Below, piece after piece: positions 35,370-43,705 of a DNA stretch of 64,000 bases. This stretch comes from Paenibacillaceae bacterium (GTDB taxonomy: Bacteria; Bacillota; Bacilli; Paenibacillales; NBRC-103111): positions 213,326 through 277,325 of the forward strand of contig JAQSYI010000034.1 in the NCBI GenBank assembly GCA_029256185.1, read 5' to 3'. The stretch's first letter is position 1. Every line of letters starts with the position of its first letter. Under the pieces are notes generated by a model. That model had not been told where the DNA came from and did no database searches. It was given only the letters and a program-made list of their open reading frames with translations. A program made the translations under genes and the position numbers.

Positions 35370-35460
35370 TTGCAAGAGAGGGTAAGGCACGGATAGGAGT
35401 TACTTGGCCACCGGCCGAGATGTTTCGTTAGCGCATAATTGAACGGTTGGTCCACATGCA

Positions 35461-35543
35461 ATGGTCAGCGGTTACTTGACCAGCCGGTCCGGTTGCATGG
35501 TCAGCGGTTACTTGGCCAGCCGGTCCAGATGCATGGTCAGCGG
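35461..35543. repeat. 36-bp tandem repeat duplicating the 3' end of the split-barrel gene
   Basis: ATGGTCAGCGG starts at 35461, 35497 and 35533. On the minus strand one unit is exactly the last eleven codons plus stop of the gene at 35508-35969 (TMHLDRLAK-stop region). Reading past that stop, the next unit gives PLTMQPDRLVK and another stop. A more decayed copy of the tail lies at 35399-35422. Confidence 0.75.
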
Positions 35544-35969
35544 ATGGTTGTCCCGCTCCTGTTGTCTGCGGAAGGCAATCGCCTCATTGCTGATTTCCTG
35601 CGGCTCAATGATCCATACGGTGGATAAATCCGCCGCCGCATCCCGCTCCTGCGCCAGCCGATAATAGTGCTCGAACAAGGGGCCGCTGATCACCGAGCGG
35701 ACGGGAACCCCCTTGATCTGATAAGCGGCGCCCCCCTTGGCAACATGGACCGCCACCTGGCGCTTGAACCAGATGCTGTGGACCAGATTGGAATTCATCT
35801 CCGAGGTCTCCAGCAGGTCCAGATAAATGATGTTGCCCGACTCATCCAAGGCTATGGTATGATCCACAACCATATGGGGATTGCCATGGCGGTCGTTGGC
35901 CGCCAGAACCTTGAAGGCTCCCTCATCCTGCAATAAGCCCGCTGCCTGTTCATCCCAGATAAAAGACAT
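35508..35969 (-). CDS. Pyridoxamine 5'-phosphate oxidase-like FMN-binding split-barrel protein
   Basis: 153 residues. The ATG at 35969 is chosen because GGAGGG lies six bases upstream; an ATG at 35975 would touch the ribosome-binding site. The fold is the six-stranded split barrel used by PNPOx-like proteins and small flavin reductases (AANDRHGNPHMVVDHTIALD, then IIYLDLLETSEMNSNL and QVAVHV). Last gene of the seven-gene operon, 13 bases after the radical SAM gene. It could bind FMN and supply or handle the flavin needed by the monooxygenase at the operon head, but that is inference. Its 3' end is part of a 36-bp tandem repeat. Confidence 0.7.
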   Translation of the reverse strand: MSFIWDEQAAGLLQDEGAFKVLAANDRHGNPHMVVDHTIALDESGNIIYLDLLETSEMNSNLVHSIWFKRQVAVHVAKGGAAYQIKGVPVRSVISGPLFEHYYRLAQERDAAADLSTVWIIEPQEISNEAIAFRRQQERDNHPLTMHLDRLAK

Positions 35970-35982
35970 GCTCATCCCTCCG

Positions 35983-37245
35983 TTAATGCACTCGATCCAG
36001 ATCGGTGTCGGAATGATTCCCGCACCTCCGGTAATTGTCCATGTCCACGTTCAGGTTGTATTGCCTGCGCAAATCCCGGAGTCCCTTGGCCAGCCTCACG
36101 TAATATTCCAGGGAGGGCGGCGTCTGGCGGTGGAACGCCGAGCCGGGAATCGGCACCCATACACAGTGGACCACGCTTACGCCCTGGCGCACGAAGTCCT
36201 CGGCCTCCTCCAGCACGGCCTTCAACGCCTCATCCTCGTCCAAGAAACCATGGGGCTGCGCCATCTCCACTCCGCCCACTGTGCCGGTGCTCACATTGCC
36301 CCGGCCAAAAATATCCACCGCCGCGATAATCCTTCTTTTCCACTCCCGGTATCCCACATCCTGATGCTTGCCGGGGCAGATCCAGGCGAATTTCTCCTCG
36401 TTCAGCACTTCTATATCCGAGGTGTAGGTGGTCAGCCCGGTCTGCTCATACAGCCGCGCCAGTTGCTTCTCGCTGAAGGCCGAGGCCACGATGGTGCTGG
36501 GAAACTTGCCGGTCCTGAAGTTGGCTCCCGCCGCCTGCAGCATTTCAATGTACATATCCACCTCGTCATCCAGCAATTCCGGTCCGGAGAGGATGGAGCC
36601 GGAGCTCATCTTCAGATTGGTGAAGGCTCCCGGCTGCTTCAAGGCTTCTTTGACCGTTTCATAGATATCCTGTGCCTTGAGCATTACGGCAATGTTCCGT
36701 TCCTTCTTGCTCTTGGTGGAGTTGGCGTTGATATTGCAAAATTTGCAGCCCCGCCCTTTATCCCAGAAGTAACAGTGGCTGTTCGGGTCGATGTCCATCC
36801 GTTGCGGCCGTGCCGACGCCACCTGCCACATGGGCGTTCCGGAGCTGGTGGTCTGCTTGTAGAAATCCGGCTGATACCAGTATTCCACTTCCTCTATCGG
36901 CTCCCCGTGGTCCAGAAGGAACGGCTTGCCGTCCACGAGATCGATCAAATACGGATTCTTCGCCGACGGGACCGGGCCGATAATGATGGACGAGCCGTCC
37001 CGGAGGGTAAGGGAGACCGGAACAACCGAGTCCTCCGCTCCGTTGGAGCCGATCAGCACCCGCTGCTGGTACTGGTGCTTGGTTTTATCCACGGCCTTCA
37101 AGGCCCGCTCCGAATAAACGATACCGCGGCGGATCACATCCGATTTGATAATGGCGAAGGGGGACACATCCGTGTATTTGGCTATTACCTCCTGCAAGCT
37201 CAGCTCCCCCTGTTTTCCTGCGGCTTCAGTCCTGATCAATGTCAT
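35983..37245 (-). CDS. Radical SAM protein with atypical cluster motif C-x8-C-x2-C
   Basis: 420 residues, start at 37245 overlapping the preceding stop. An N-terminal domain of about 150 residues leads to HCYFWDKGRGCKFCNINAN, with Cys158, Cys167 and Cys170 as probable [4Fe-4S] ligands. The spacing is wider than the canonical C-x3-C-x2-C. Downstream TIM-barrel features include SSGSILSGPELLD (Gly-rich SAM-contact region) and a late strand VSVVHCVWVPIPGSAFHRQTPP. Exact reaction unknown. Sharing an operon with a flavin monooxygenase and a sugar-type importer suggests it works on the imported compound or a cofactor for it. Confidence 0.72.
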   Translation of the reverse strand: MTLIRTEAAGKQGELSLQEVIAKYTDVSPFAIIKSDVIRRGIVYSERALKAVDKTKHQYQQRVLIGSNGAEDSVVPVSLTLRDGSSIIIGPVPSAKNPYLIDLVDGKPFLLDHGEPIEEVEYWYQPDFYKQTTSSGTPMWQVASARPQRMDIDPNSHCYFWDKGRGCKFCNINANSTKSKKERNIAVMLKAQDIYETVKEALKQPGAFTNLKMSSGSILSGPELLDDEVDMYIEMLQAAGANFRTGKFPSTIVASAFSEKQLARLYEQTGLTTYTSDIEVLNEEKFAWICPGKHQDVGYREWKRRIIAAVDIFGRGNVSTGTVGGVEMAQPHGFLDEDEALKAVLEEAEDFVRQGVSVVHCVWVPIPGSAFHRQTPPSLEYYVRLAKGLRDLRRQYNLNVDMDNYRRCGNHSDTDLDRVH

Positions 37246-39077
37246 GCCGATTCAACCTCTTTTCCCGATTGGTGATTTTCTGTGTGCGCGGCGAGCAGCG
37301 TATGGAACCAGCCGGCCATGCTAAGGGGATTGACCGGGTCATCCCCCGGCCGCTCCCGCCGCTCCTGCTGCCGGCAAGCCCGCCGGATGCTGCGGCAGAA
37401 GCCCCAGGCCAGCATCCGGCGTTGGCTTAGTCCCAGCTCCTCCGAGATAATGTCCAGGCGCCGCTTCAGCGCAGCCGCGGGATTCACGGCGGGCAGCCGG
37501 TTGCCAAGGAAGGCAACGGCTTCGTATTCCGCTTCGCCCATGATCCCCGCCGGATCGATGGCCACCCAAGAGCCGCCGGATGAGGCGACGATGTTGCCGT
37601 GATGCAGATTGCCATGCAGAAGCCGTTGCGGCCCGGGCTCTGCAAGCAGCTCCCGGAGCGTTGCTCCGGCCTTGCGCACCATCGCCTCGGGTACGGGTCC
37701 GGCAGCAGCATCCCCGTACCGGCTGAGATAGCTGTGCAGCTCCTCCGTCCAGCCGGAGACAGCCTCAAATTCAAAGTCCGGAGCATCCGGCTGGGGTCCT
37801 GCGGCAATCGCCTTCATCACGCCCGCGGCAATCCGCGCCGCTTCATCTTCGTCTCCGACGGTATAAAGGGTCTGCCCCGGACTTGCCTTCTCCAGCAGCA
37901 TGATGCCCCGGTCGGGCTCCGCATCCAGCAGCCGGATCACTCCGCTCCCGCCCAATATCCGCAGCGCCTCCAGCTCCCCACGGTCCTCCCGGCAGGGCAC
38001 GCCCAGCTTAAGCACCGCTTCGCCGCCGTTTGCGAATACTACAGGAGCCACATAGTGGCCGGACAGGGGATACGGGCTGCGCGTCTGCATGGACCATTTG
38101 TTCTCGCAGTAGGTGATGATCTTGGGGAAAGTCCGCAGCCATTGCTCCCCCGGCTTGCCATGCTCGGCGGCTATCCTGCGGACAAACGGCTCGGGAAGAG
38201 CCATTCCCTTGGCTGCCGTAGGCCGGTAGCGGCTGGGGGAAAGCCCGCAGGTCCTCTTGAAGCCCTTGGAGAAGGAAAATAAATCCGGGTATCCCACCAA
38301 CTGGGCGATCTCCGCCAGCTTGTAGTCGGTTTCCGTCAACAGCCGCTTGGCCTCCTCCATCCGGAGCCGGTGGATATATTTTCCCGGGGACAGCCCGTAG
38401 CGGGCGCTGAATTTCTTGCTGAAGTGGGTGCGGTCAATGCCGATGTAGGAGGCCACCTGCTCGATGGTAATCCCCTCTGCATAATGAATCCTCATGTACT
38501 CCGCCGCCCGCTGCAGCCAGGTTTCGCTGAGAGCCGCCTTCATATGCTGGCGGGACGGCACAGGGGTCAGAATATCGAACAACCGGTAAAACATGCCCAG
38601 CCGGAACAGATCCGAATCCCAGCTCCGGGGATTGCGGTGCCGTTCGAAGAATTGGCCGAACCATTCCACCATCTCCCCTGTAACCGCGCCGGACATATAC
38701 GGCGTCTGGGGACGCAGGCCGGCTCTGTCCAGCAGCTGGGTCAGATGGCTGCCGTCAAACGCCATCCAGACCGTAAGAAGCGGAGCTTCTTTCAGCGTGT
38801 AATATTCATGGGGGGCGTCCGGGAACAGGCAGAACAGATCATGAGGCTGCAGCTCGTAGGTCTGATGGTTCTGCACCAGACGCCCCTCACCCTCCAGCAC
38901 GAAGATCAGATAATGGTAGGGAGACATCTTGGGACCCATATGGTAATGTGGCTTGGCCTGGGACACTCCGGCCCGGATCAGCCAGCCCGGCCCGGATTTT
39001 TCCAGTGCGGAAGGGGTGAAATAATAGCCCTCCAGGAACTCCTGATGATGCTCCTGCATCGTATCCAGCACCCGCAT
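37242..39077 (-). CDS. AraC regulator fused to an aminoglycoside/hydroxyurea-kinase-like domain
   Basis: 611 residues. The ATG at 39077 with AGGGGTGAGAGG upstream is chosen; the frame extends 5' into the permease gene. Domains: cupin-type AraC sensor (about 30-130), two AraC HTH motifs (about 185-285; IEQVASYIGIDRTHFSKKFSARYG and LAEIAQLVGYPDLFSFSKGF), then an APH(6)/hydroxyurea-kinase fold (about 300-590). The kinase loop reads LLHGNLHHGN with Asn490 where the catalytic Asp (HGD) belongs, while AIDPAG keeps Asp508. The domain therefore probably binds a ligand or nucleotide without phosphorylating it and may serve as a second sensor. It sits mid-operon, between the importer and the radical SAM gene. 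Confidence 0.85.
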   Translation of the reverse strand: MRVLDTMQEHHQEFLEGYYFTPSALEKSGPGWLIRAGVSQAKPHYHMGPKMSPYHYLIFVLEGEGRLVQNHQTYELQPHDLFCLFPDAPHEYYTLKEAPLLTVWMAFDGSHLTQLLDRAGLRPQTPYMSGAVTGEMVEWFGQFFERHRNPRSWDSDLFRLGMFYRLFDILTPVPSRQHMKAALSETWLQRAAEYMRIHYAEGITIEQVASYIGIDRTHFSKKFSARYGLSPGKYIHRLRMEEAKRLLTETDYKLAEIAQLVGYPDLFSFSKGFKRTCGLSPSRYRPTAAKGMALPEPFVRRIAAEHGKPGEQWLRTFPKIITYCENKWSMQTRSPYPLSGHYVAPVVFANGGEAVLKLGVPCREDRGELEALRILGGSGVIRLLDAEPDRGIMLLEKASPGQTLYTVGDEDEAARIAAGVMKAIAAGPQPDAPDFEFEAVSGWTEELHSYLSRYGDAAAGPVPEAMVRKAGATLRELLAEPGPQRLLHGNLHHGNIVASSGGSWVAIDPAGIMGEAEYEAVAFLGNRLPAVNPAAALKRRLDIISEELGLSQRRMLAWGFCRSIRRACRQQERRERPGDDPVNPLSMAGWFHTLLAAHTENHQSGKEVESA

Positions 39078-39087
39078 CCTCTCACCC

Positions 39088-39903
39088 CTATCCCTTAAGC
39101 GATCCGGCCAGCGCCCCGGAGATGAAATATTTTTGCAGAAAAACGTAAACCACAATCATCGGCAGCGTGGTGACAACCACTCCGGTCATCAGCATGGTGT
39201 AATTGGCTACGAATTCCCCCCGGAACTGGAGCATGGCCAGGGGGAGCGTCAGCTTGCCCTTCCCGCTCAGCAGCAGCATGGGGAACAGCAGGTCGTTCCA
39301 GACGATAACGAACAGGAAGGCGGCCGTAGCGGCCAGATAAGGAGCCGACAGGGGAACGGTGATCCGCAGCAGCAGCATCCATTCCCCCGCCCCGTCGATG
39401 GAGCCGGCCTCCAGTATTTCCTTGGGCAGCGTACGCATGAAGCCTGCCAGCATGAATACGGACAATGGCAGCAGCAGCGAGACGGTTACGGCCACCAGAC
39501 CGGCCAGACTGTTGGTCAGCCCCAGCTTCTGGACCAGGGAATAGATGGGCAGCATGTTGACCTGGGCCGGTATGGCCATGCCCACCGTGAACAAGGCATA
39601 CATGCCGCGACCGAACCTTTTGCCTGAGCGGATAATGCCGAAGGCGATCATTCCGGCCAGGGCCAGCTCCAGCAGCACAGAGGACAGCGTGACCGCCACG
39701 CTGTTGCGGAAGTAGGTCCAGACCGGCTGGCCGGTGAACAGCTCCCGGAAGTTGCCCGTATACAGCCGGGAGGGCAGGCCCAGCGGGTCGGCGTAGAACC
39801 CGGCGGATGGCTTCAGCGAGGTAGCGGCGACCAGCAGCAGCGGGGTAAGGATCACCACTGCAAACCCTGCCAGCAATATTCCTCTGGAAATCCTAAGCAG
39901 CAT
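39088..39903 (-). CDS. CUT1-type ABC importer permease (MalG-like)
   Basis: 271 residues, six membrane helices, coupling loop EAGSIDGAGEWMLLLRITVPLS and C-terminal QKYFISGALAGSLKG typical of MalG-like subunits. It follows the MalF-like gene by 34 bases and ends 10 bases before the AraC-fusion start. Partner of 39938-40810. Confidence 0.87.
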   Translation of the reverse strand: MLLRISRGILLAGFAVVILTPLLLVAATSLKPSAGFYADPLGLPSRLYTGNFRELFTGQPVWTYFRNSVAVTLSSVLLELALAGMIAFGIIRSGKRFGRGMYALFTVGMAIPAQVNMLPIYSLVQKLGLTNSLAGLVAVTVSLLLPLSVFMLAGFMRTLPKEILEAGSIDGAGEWMLLLRITVPLSAPYLAATAAFLFVIVWNDLLFPMLLLSGKGKLTLPLAMLQFRGEFVANYTMLMTGVVVTTLPMIVVYVFLQKYFISGALAGSLKG

Positions 39904-39937
39904 GGCACTTTGCCTCCTTTTATGCGAGAGACCGGCT

Positions 39938-40810
39938 TCAATAGGAGGCCCGCCCGGTGCGCAGAATGTAGAATTGCAGCAAGGTAATCAGGGAAATCAG
40001 CAGCAGGAAGAACATGGAGGCTGCCGCCGCAAGCCCGTACGTATAATTGGTAAAGGCTGCACTGTAGATAAAGGTGGACAGGATCTCCGTGGCATACACC
40101 GGACCGCCGCTTGTCATGGTGAAGATCAGGTCGAAGGCCTTGAACGACTGGATGGTGGTATAGGCTGCCACAATAGCTGCCGCCGGAGCCAGCAGCGGCC
40201 AAATCACCTTGGCGAATATCTTCCAGCGGCTGCCGCCGTCAAGCCGGGCCGCCTCCAGCAGCTCCGGGGGAATGGCCTGCAAGCCCGCGACGAATAAAAT
40301 AATCATCTGGCCGATATGGGCCCATGCCTGGACGAAGGCCAGGGAGAAGATGGCCAGCTCCGTATTGCCCAGCCAGTTTTGGGTCAGCCCCTCCAGTCCC
40401 AGGCTCGTGAGCAGGTTGTTGATCAGCCCCAGGGTGGGATCATACATGAAGGTCCAGATAAAGCCCACGGCCACCGAGGAGATAATCGTCGGCACGAAGT
40501 ACAGGGAACGCAGGGCGATATTGACCTTGGTATTGCGGCTCAGGTTCAGCGACAGCAGCAGGGACAGGGCGAATTGCAGCACCACCACGGCCAGCATAAA
40601 CTTCAGATTGTTGGCAAGCGACTTGCGGAACACGATATGCTCCAGCAGGATGGCGTAATTCTCCATCCCGACAAAACGGTAGGACGGCGAGAGGCCGTCC
40701 CAATCCGTCAGGGAATAGTACAAGCCGGAGAGCGAGGGATACAGAAACAGGACCAGATACAGCAGAGTTCCCGGCAGGAAGAACAGAATGAGCCTTTTAG
40801 GGCGTTTCAT
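39938..40810 (-). CDS. CUT1-type ABC importer permease (MalF/UgpA-like)
   Basis: 290 residues with six membrane helices and coupling loop EAARLDGGSRWKIFAKVIWPLL. The N-terminus KRLILFFLPGTLLYLVLFLYPSLSG is typical of UgpA-like permeases. It starts three bases after the binding-protein stop. CUT1 importers carry di- and oligosaccharides or glycerol-phosphate-type compounds, not simple alkanesulfonates. Confidence 0.87.
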   Translation of the reverse strand: MKRPKRLILFFLPGTLLYLVLFLYPSLSGLYYSLTDWDGLSPSYRFVGMENYAILLEHIVFRKSLANNLKFMLAVVVLQFALSLLLSLNLSRNTKVNIALRSLYFVPTIISSVAVGFIWTFMYDPTLGLINNLLTSLGLEGLTQNWLGNTELAIFSLAFVQAWAHIGQMIILFVAGLQAIPPELLEAARLDGGSRWKIFAKVIWPLLAPAAAIVAAYTTIQSFKAFDLIFTMTSGGPVYATEILSTFIYSAAFTNYTYGLAAAASMFFLLLISLITLLQFYILRTGRASY

Positions 40811-40813
40811 CGG

Positions 40814-42172
40814 TTATTTCCGGGCCAGCTGCTGGTCCACGATGCTCTGGGCATCGGCAGCGGCCTGCTCCGGTGTTGTTTTCCCCGTCAGCACCGCCTG
40901 AATGGAGCTTAGCACCGCCTTCTGGATTTCCCCGTTGGTAATGGTGAAGCGGGGCTGGAACCGGGTTTTCTTATTGGCCCACTCGGCAATGGTCTTCAGT
41001 TCCTCGCTGGTATACTCCACGTCCTTCACCGTGACGTTCTGCCCGGTTTCATTGGCATACTTGGCGGCGATTTCCTTGCGGCTCAAGAACTCCAGCAGCT
41101 TCTTCGCTTCCGCCGGATGCTTCGACTTGCTGTTGACGGCGAGCATGAAGGTGGTGGTATGAATTCCCTCGAACACAGCCTTATCCTCGGCAACGGTAAT
41201 GGGCGCCAGCAGCTTCTGCCTCAATGCGGGATTCTGCTGCTTGTTGACGGCCATCTGGTAGGAGCCTGAAGCGAGAATGGCGGCTTTCCCCTGAATAAAC
41301 AGGGCGTTCGCTCCTTCATCCTTGGTCCCGACTGCGTCCTTCTGGAAGTAGCCCTTGTCATTCAACTCCTTGAATTGGGCCAGCGTTCTCACCCACCATT
41401 CCTCTGTCAGCTTGGCCTGCCCCGCCTCCAGCTTGGTGAAAATCTCCGGATCGGGAGCATTGTTCATCACCATGGGATTCATGAATTGACCCGGCCCTAC
41501 ACCAGCTCCGGCAAAGGCAATGGGGGTAATGCCCTCTCCCTTCAGCTTCTCGGCGGCGGCCAGGAACCCCTCCCAATCCTTCGGAGGCGTAAGCCCGTAT
41601 TTCTCGAACAGCTCCACATTATAAATGGGGATGTTGTATACAAGCTGGTAAGGCAGCGCAAGCTGGGCGCCGTTCTTTTGGCCCGCCTCAATCAAGGACG
41701 GATTGAAATTGGCGACGAAGGCCTCCTTGCTGAGATCCGCGAACAAGCCCGCCTTGGCAATCGCCTCGAACTGGGCGCCGGGGAATGAGGTGAACACATC
41801 GCCTGTAGAGCCGTCCACCAGCTTGGCCTGGGCAGTGGATTGATAGTCCGCGGAGGGGAAGGTCTGCATCTCCACGGTTATATGGGGATTCTCCTGCTGG
41901 AACTGCTTGATGATGGCATCGAAGGACTTGACATCCTCGCCCCGCCAATGAATAAAGCTTAGCTTAACCGGGTCGAGCGGCGGCTTGGTGCCGGCAGCCT
42001 GCGCCGGGGCAGAGGCGGTTCCTCCCGCCCAAGCGGCAGCCGCAGGGGAACCGCCCCCCGGACTGTCAGAGCCACCCGAGCCATTGGAGCCATCGGAGCC
42101 TCCGCAGGCGGAAAGCAGCAGTCCTGTCAGTAATGTAAATAGAAGCGCCGTCAAAAACCATTTTCGGTTCAT
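40814..42172 (-). CDS. Carbohydrate-binding lipoprotein of the CUT1 importer
   Basis: 452 residues. The signal peptide ends in lipobox LLSAC; a Gly/Ser/Ala-rich linker of about 45 residues follows before the binding fold (LDPVKLSFIHWRGED, then VDGSTGDVFTSFPGAQ and GKAAILASGSYQMAV). This is the MalE/UgpB-like class that feeds the two downstream permeases. It lies 32 bases after the monooxygenase gene, so importer and enzyme are co-transcribed. Confidence 0.87.
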   Translation of the reverse strand: MNRKWFLTALLFTLLTGLLLSACGGSDGSNGSGGSDSPGGGSPAAAAWAGGTASAPAQAAGTKPPLDPVKLSFIHWRGEDVKSFDAIIKQFQQENPHITVEMQTFPSADYQSTAQAKLVDGSTGDVFTSFPGAQFEAIAKAGLFADLSKEAFVANFNPSLIEAGQKNGAQLALPYQLVYNIPIYNVELFEKYGLTPPKDWEGFLAAAEKLKGEGITPIAFAGAGVGPGQFMNPMVMNNAPDPEIFTKLEAGQAKLTEEWWVRTLAQFKELNDKGYFQKDAVGTKDEGANALFIQGKAAILASGSYQMAVNKQQNPALRQKLLAPITVAEDKAVFEGIHTTTFMLAVNSKSKHPAEAKKLLEFLSRKEIAAKYANETGQNVTVKDVEYTSEELKTIAEWANKKTRFQPRFTITNGEIQKAVLSSIQAVLTGKTTPEQAAADAQSIVDQQLARK

Positions 42173-42204
42173 CGTTATCCCTCCACCAATATGATCTTAT
42201 CTAT

Positions 42205-43365
42205 CTACGTATTGTTCATTGATGCTCCGTGAAGCTTGGCTCTGGCCAGGGGCAGCACTAAGCGGCCTGTTCTCTCCGCCTCCTCCAAGTGGGGGTATCC
42301 CGACAGGATGAAGGAGGATATGCCCGCCCGGGCGTATTCCACCAGACGGTCGCTTACCTGCTCCGGCGTACCCACCAGCGCTACTGCGCCGCCGCCCCGC
42401 AGGGCCGACAAGCCCGACCACAGATTGGGACCGATGATATGGCCGCTATCCCTGGAGCTCGCGTACAGCTCCATCTGACGCCGCTGATTGGCCGCATCGC
42501 TTCCGGCATGGTATTTCTCGGCGGCCAGGAGCAGCTCCGGAGGCGCTTGGCTGATGATCTCATGGGCGGCATCCCATGCCTCCTCCTCCGTATCCCGGAC
42601 GATAAGCTGAAGCCTGAGCCCGTAGCGGAGCTTCCGTCCGGTCCCCTTCGTCCCATGCAGACGGGTCTGTTCCTCGTCCATGACCGCGATCTGCCGCCTG
42701 ATCCAGTCAAGAGGCTCCGCCCACATGAGATAGACGTCGGCCAATTCCGCCGCCACCTGCCTGGCCGCCTCCGAGCTGCCGCCGAAGTAGAGGGGAGGAT
42801 GAGGACTTTGGATCGGCTGCGGCCGGCTGACCGCTCCCTCCACCCGATAATGCTTTCCTTCGTAGCAGAAGCCGGCGCTGCCTTCATTCCGGGCATGATG
42901 CCCTCCGGGAGCCTCCTGCTCCCATACGCCCTTCACAATCTCCAGGAATTCGCGGGTCCGCTCATAGCGCTCATCATGGTTGTCATGCAGGGGATCGCCG
43001 GTGGCCTTCAGATCGGCGGCATAATGCCCCGTCACCACATTGATCTGCGCCCTTCCTCCGGACAGCCGGTCCAGCGTTGCGCCCATCCGCGCTGCCAGCA
43101 CCGGAGCGATCAGCCCCGGCCGCATGGCTACCAGCGGTTTAAGCCGGGTGGTATGGGCGGCAATCCAGGAGCCGACCAGCCATGCGTCGAGACAATCGCC
43201 TCCGGCGGGAATAAGCGCGAACTCGTAGCCGGACCGTTCAGCCGCTTGCGCTACCTGAACCAGATAAGTGGCGTCAGGCGCTCTCTCCGCTTGAATTCCC
43301 ACATATTTGCCGTCGCCTGCTGTGGGGATAAACCATCCGAATTCCACCGTTGCTTCTTCTGTCAT
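42205..43365 (-). CDS. LLM-class flavin-dependent monooxygenase, SsuD-like
   Basis: 386 residues, ATG at 43365 with GGGGAG upstream. Bacterial luciferase-like barrel with hallmark SsuD motifs: EFGWFIPTAGDG at the N-terminus, PVLAARMGATLDRLSGGRAQINVVTG, and YFGGSSEAARQVAAELADVYLMWAEP. SsuD uses FMNH2 and O2 to split alkanesulfonates into an aldehyde and sulfite; relatives oxidise sulfoquinovose, other sulfonates or sulfones. The usual ssuABC transporter is absent and a sugar-type importer follows instead, so a sulfonated sugar or another oxidisable carbohydrate-like substrate is plausible. First gene of the operon; promoter at 43452-43480. Confidence 0.83.
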   Translation of the reverse strand: MTEEATVEFGWFIPTAGDGKYVGIQAERAPDATYLVQVAQAAERSGYEFALIPAGGDCLDAWLVGSWIAAHTTRLKPLVAMRPGLIAPVLAARMGATLDRLSGGRAQINVVTGHYAADLKATGDPLHDNHDERYERTREFLEIVKGVWEQEAPGGHHARNEGSAGFCYEGKHYRVEGAVSRPQPIQSPHPPLYFGGSSEAARQVAAELADVYLMWAEPLDWIRRQIAVMDEEQTRLHGTKGTGRKLRYGLRLQLIVRDTEEEAWDAAHEIISQAPPELLLAAEKYHAGSDAANQRRQMELYASSRDSGHIIGPNLWSGLSALRGGGAVALVGTPEQVSDRLVEYARAGISSFILSGYPHLEEAERTGRLVLPLARAKLHGASMNNT

Positions 43366-43451
43366 GCCACATCTCCCCGCCTTCCGGATTGGCCAGCGAA
43401 TATAGCCAGGAATAATTCCAATAAAATTAATAGGAATAGTCTGTTATTAGC

Positions 43452-43480
43452 ATAATAGCAAGCAAACCGGGGTGGGTCAA
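43452..43480 (-). promoter_or_regulatory. Promoter of the seven-gene monooxygenase operon
   Basis: On the minus strand TTGACC (43480-43475), 17-base spacer, TATTAT (43457-43452). The 80-base leader contains GGAAT/ATTCC half-sites (about 43408-43437) that may be a regulatory site. Confidence 0.7.
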
Positions 43481-43558
43481 TGTCATTTCGTGTGAAGGTG
43501 AATATGTCATTTTGTGGTTTTACCGCTCCGCCGCTGTCCTTCCCCGCCGCCTCAAATC

Positions 43559-43617
43559 CAAATATATTTTGCGAAAAAGACAATATATTTGATGACTTGG
43601 CCCCCTATATTTATTAC
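43559..43617 (+). promoter_or_regulatory. Promoter of the GH10 genes with palindromic operator
   Basis: TTGATG (43589-43594), 17-base spacer, TATTAC (43612-43617). A perfect 10-bp inverted repeat, CAAATATATT (43559-43568) and AATATATTTG (43582-43591), overlaps the -35 box, as expected for a repressor or activator site. Together with the divergent promoter at 43452-43480 it accounts for the 43366-43705 gap. Confidence 0.6.
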
Positions 43618-43705
43618 AGTAAACCTGACCGGGGAAAACATGCTTGCATGTCTGAAGCCGCCGGACCAAACGGTGCAGCGAGCCAGTCAAAAGGAGCGAT
43701 TACAC

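Noticed and set aside
34979..35461. 160-codon minus-strand frame with repeated peptide segments
   Set aside because: Its sequence is only the translation of three DNA repeat families (18-bp, hairpin, 36-bp); no start signal or protein family supports it.
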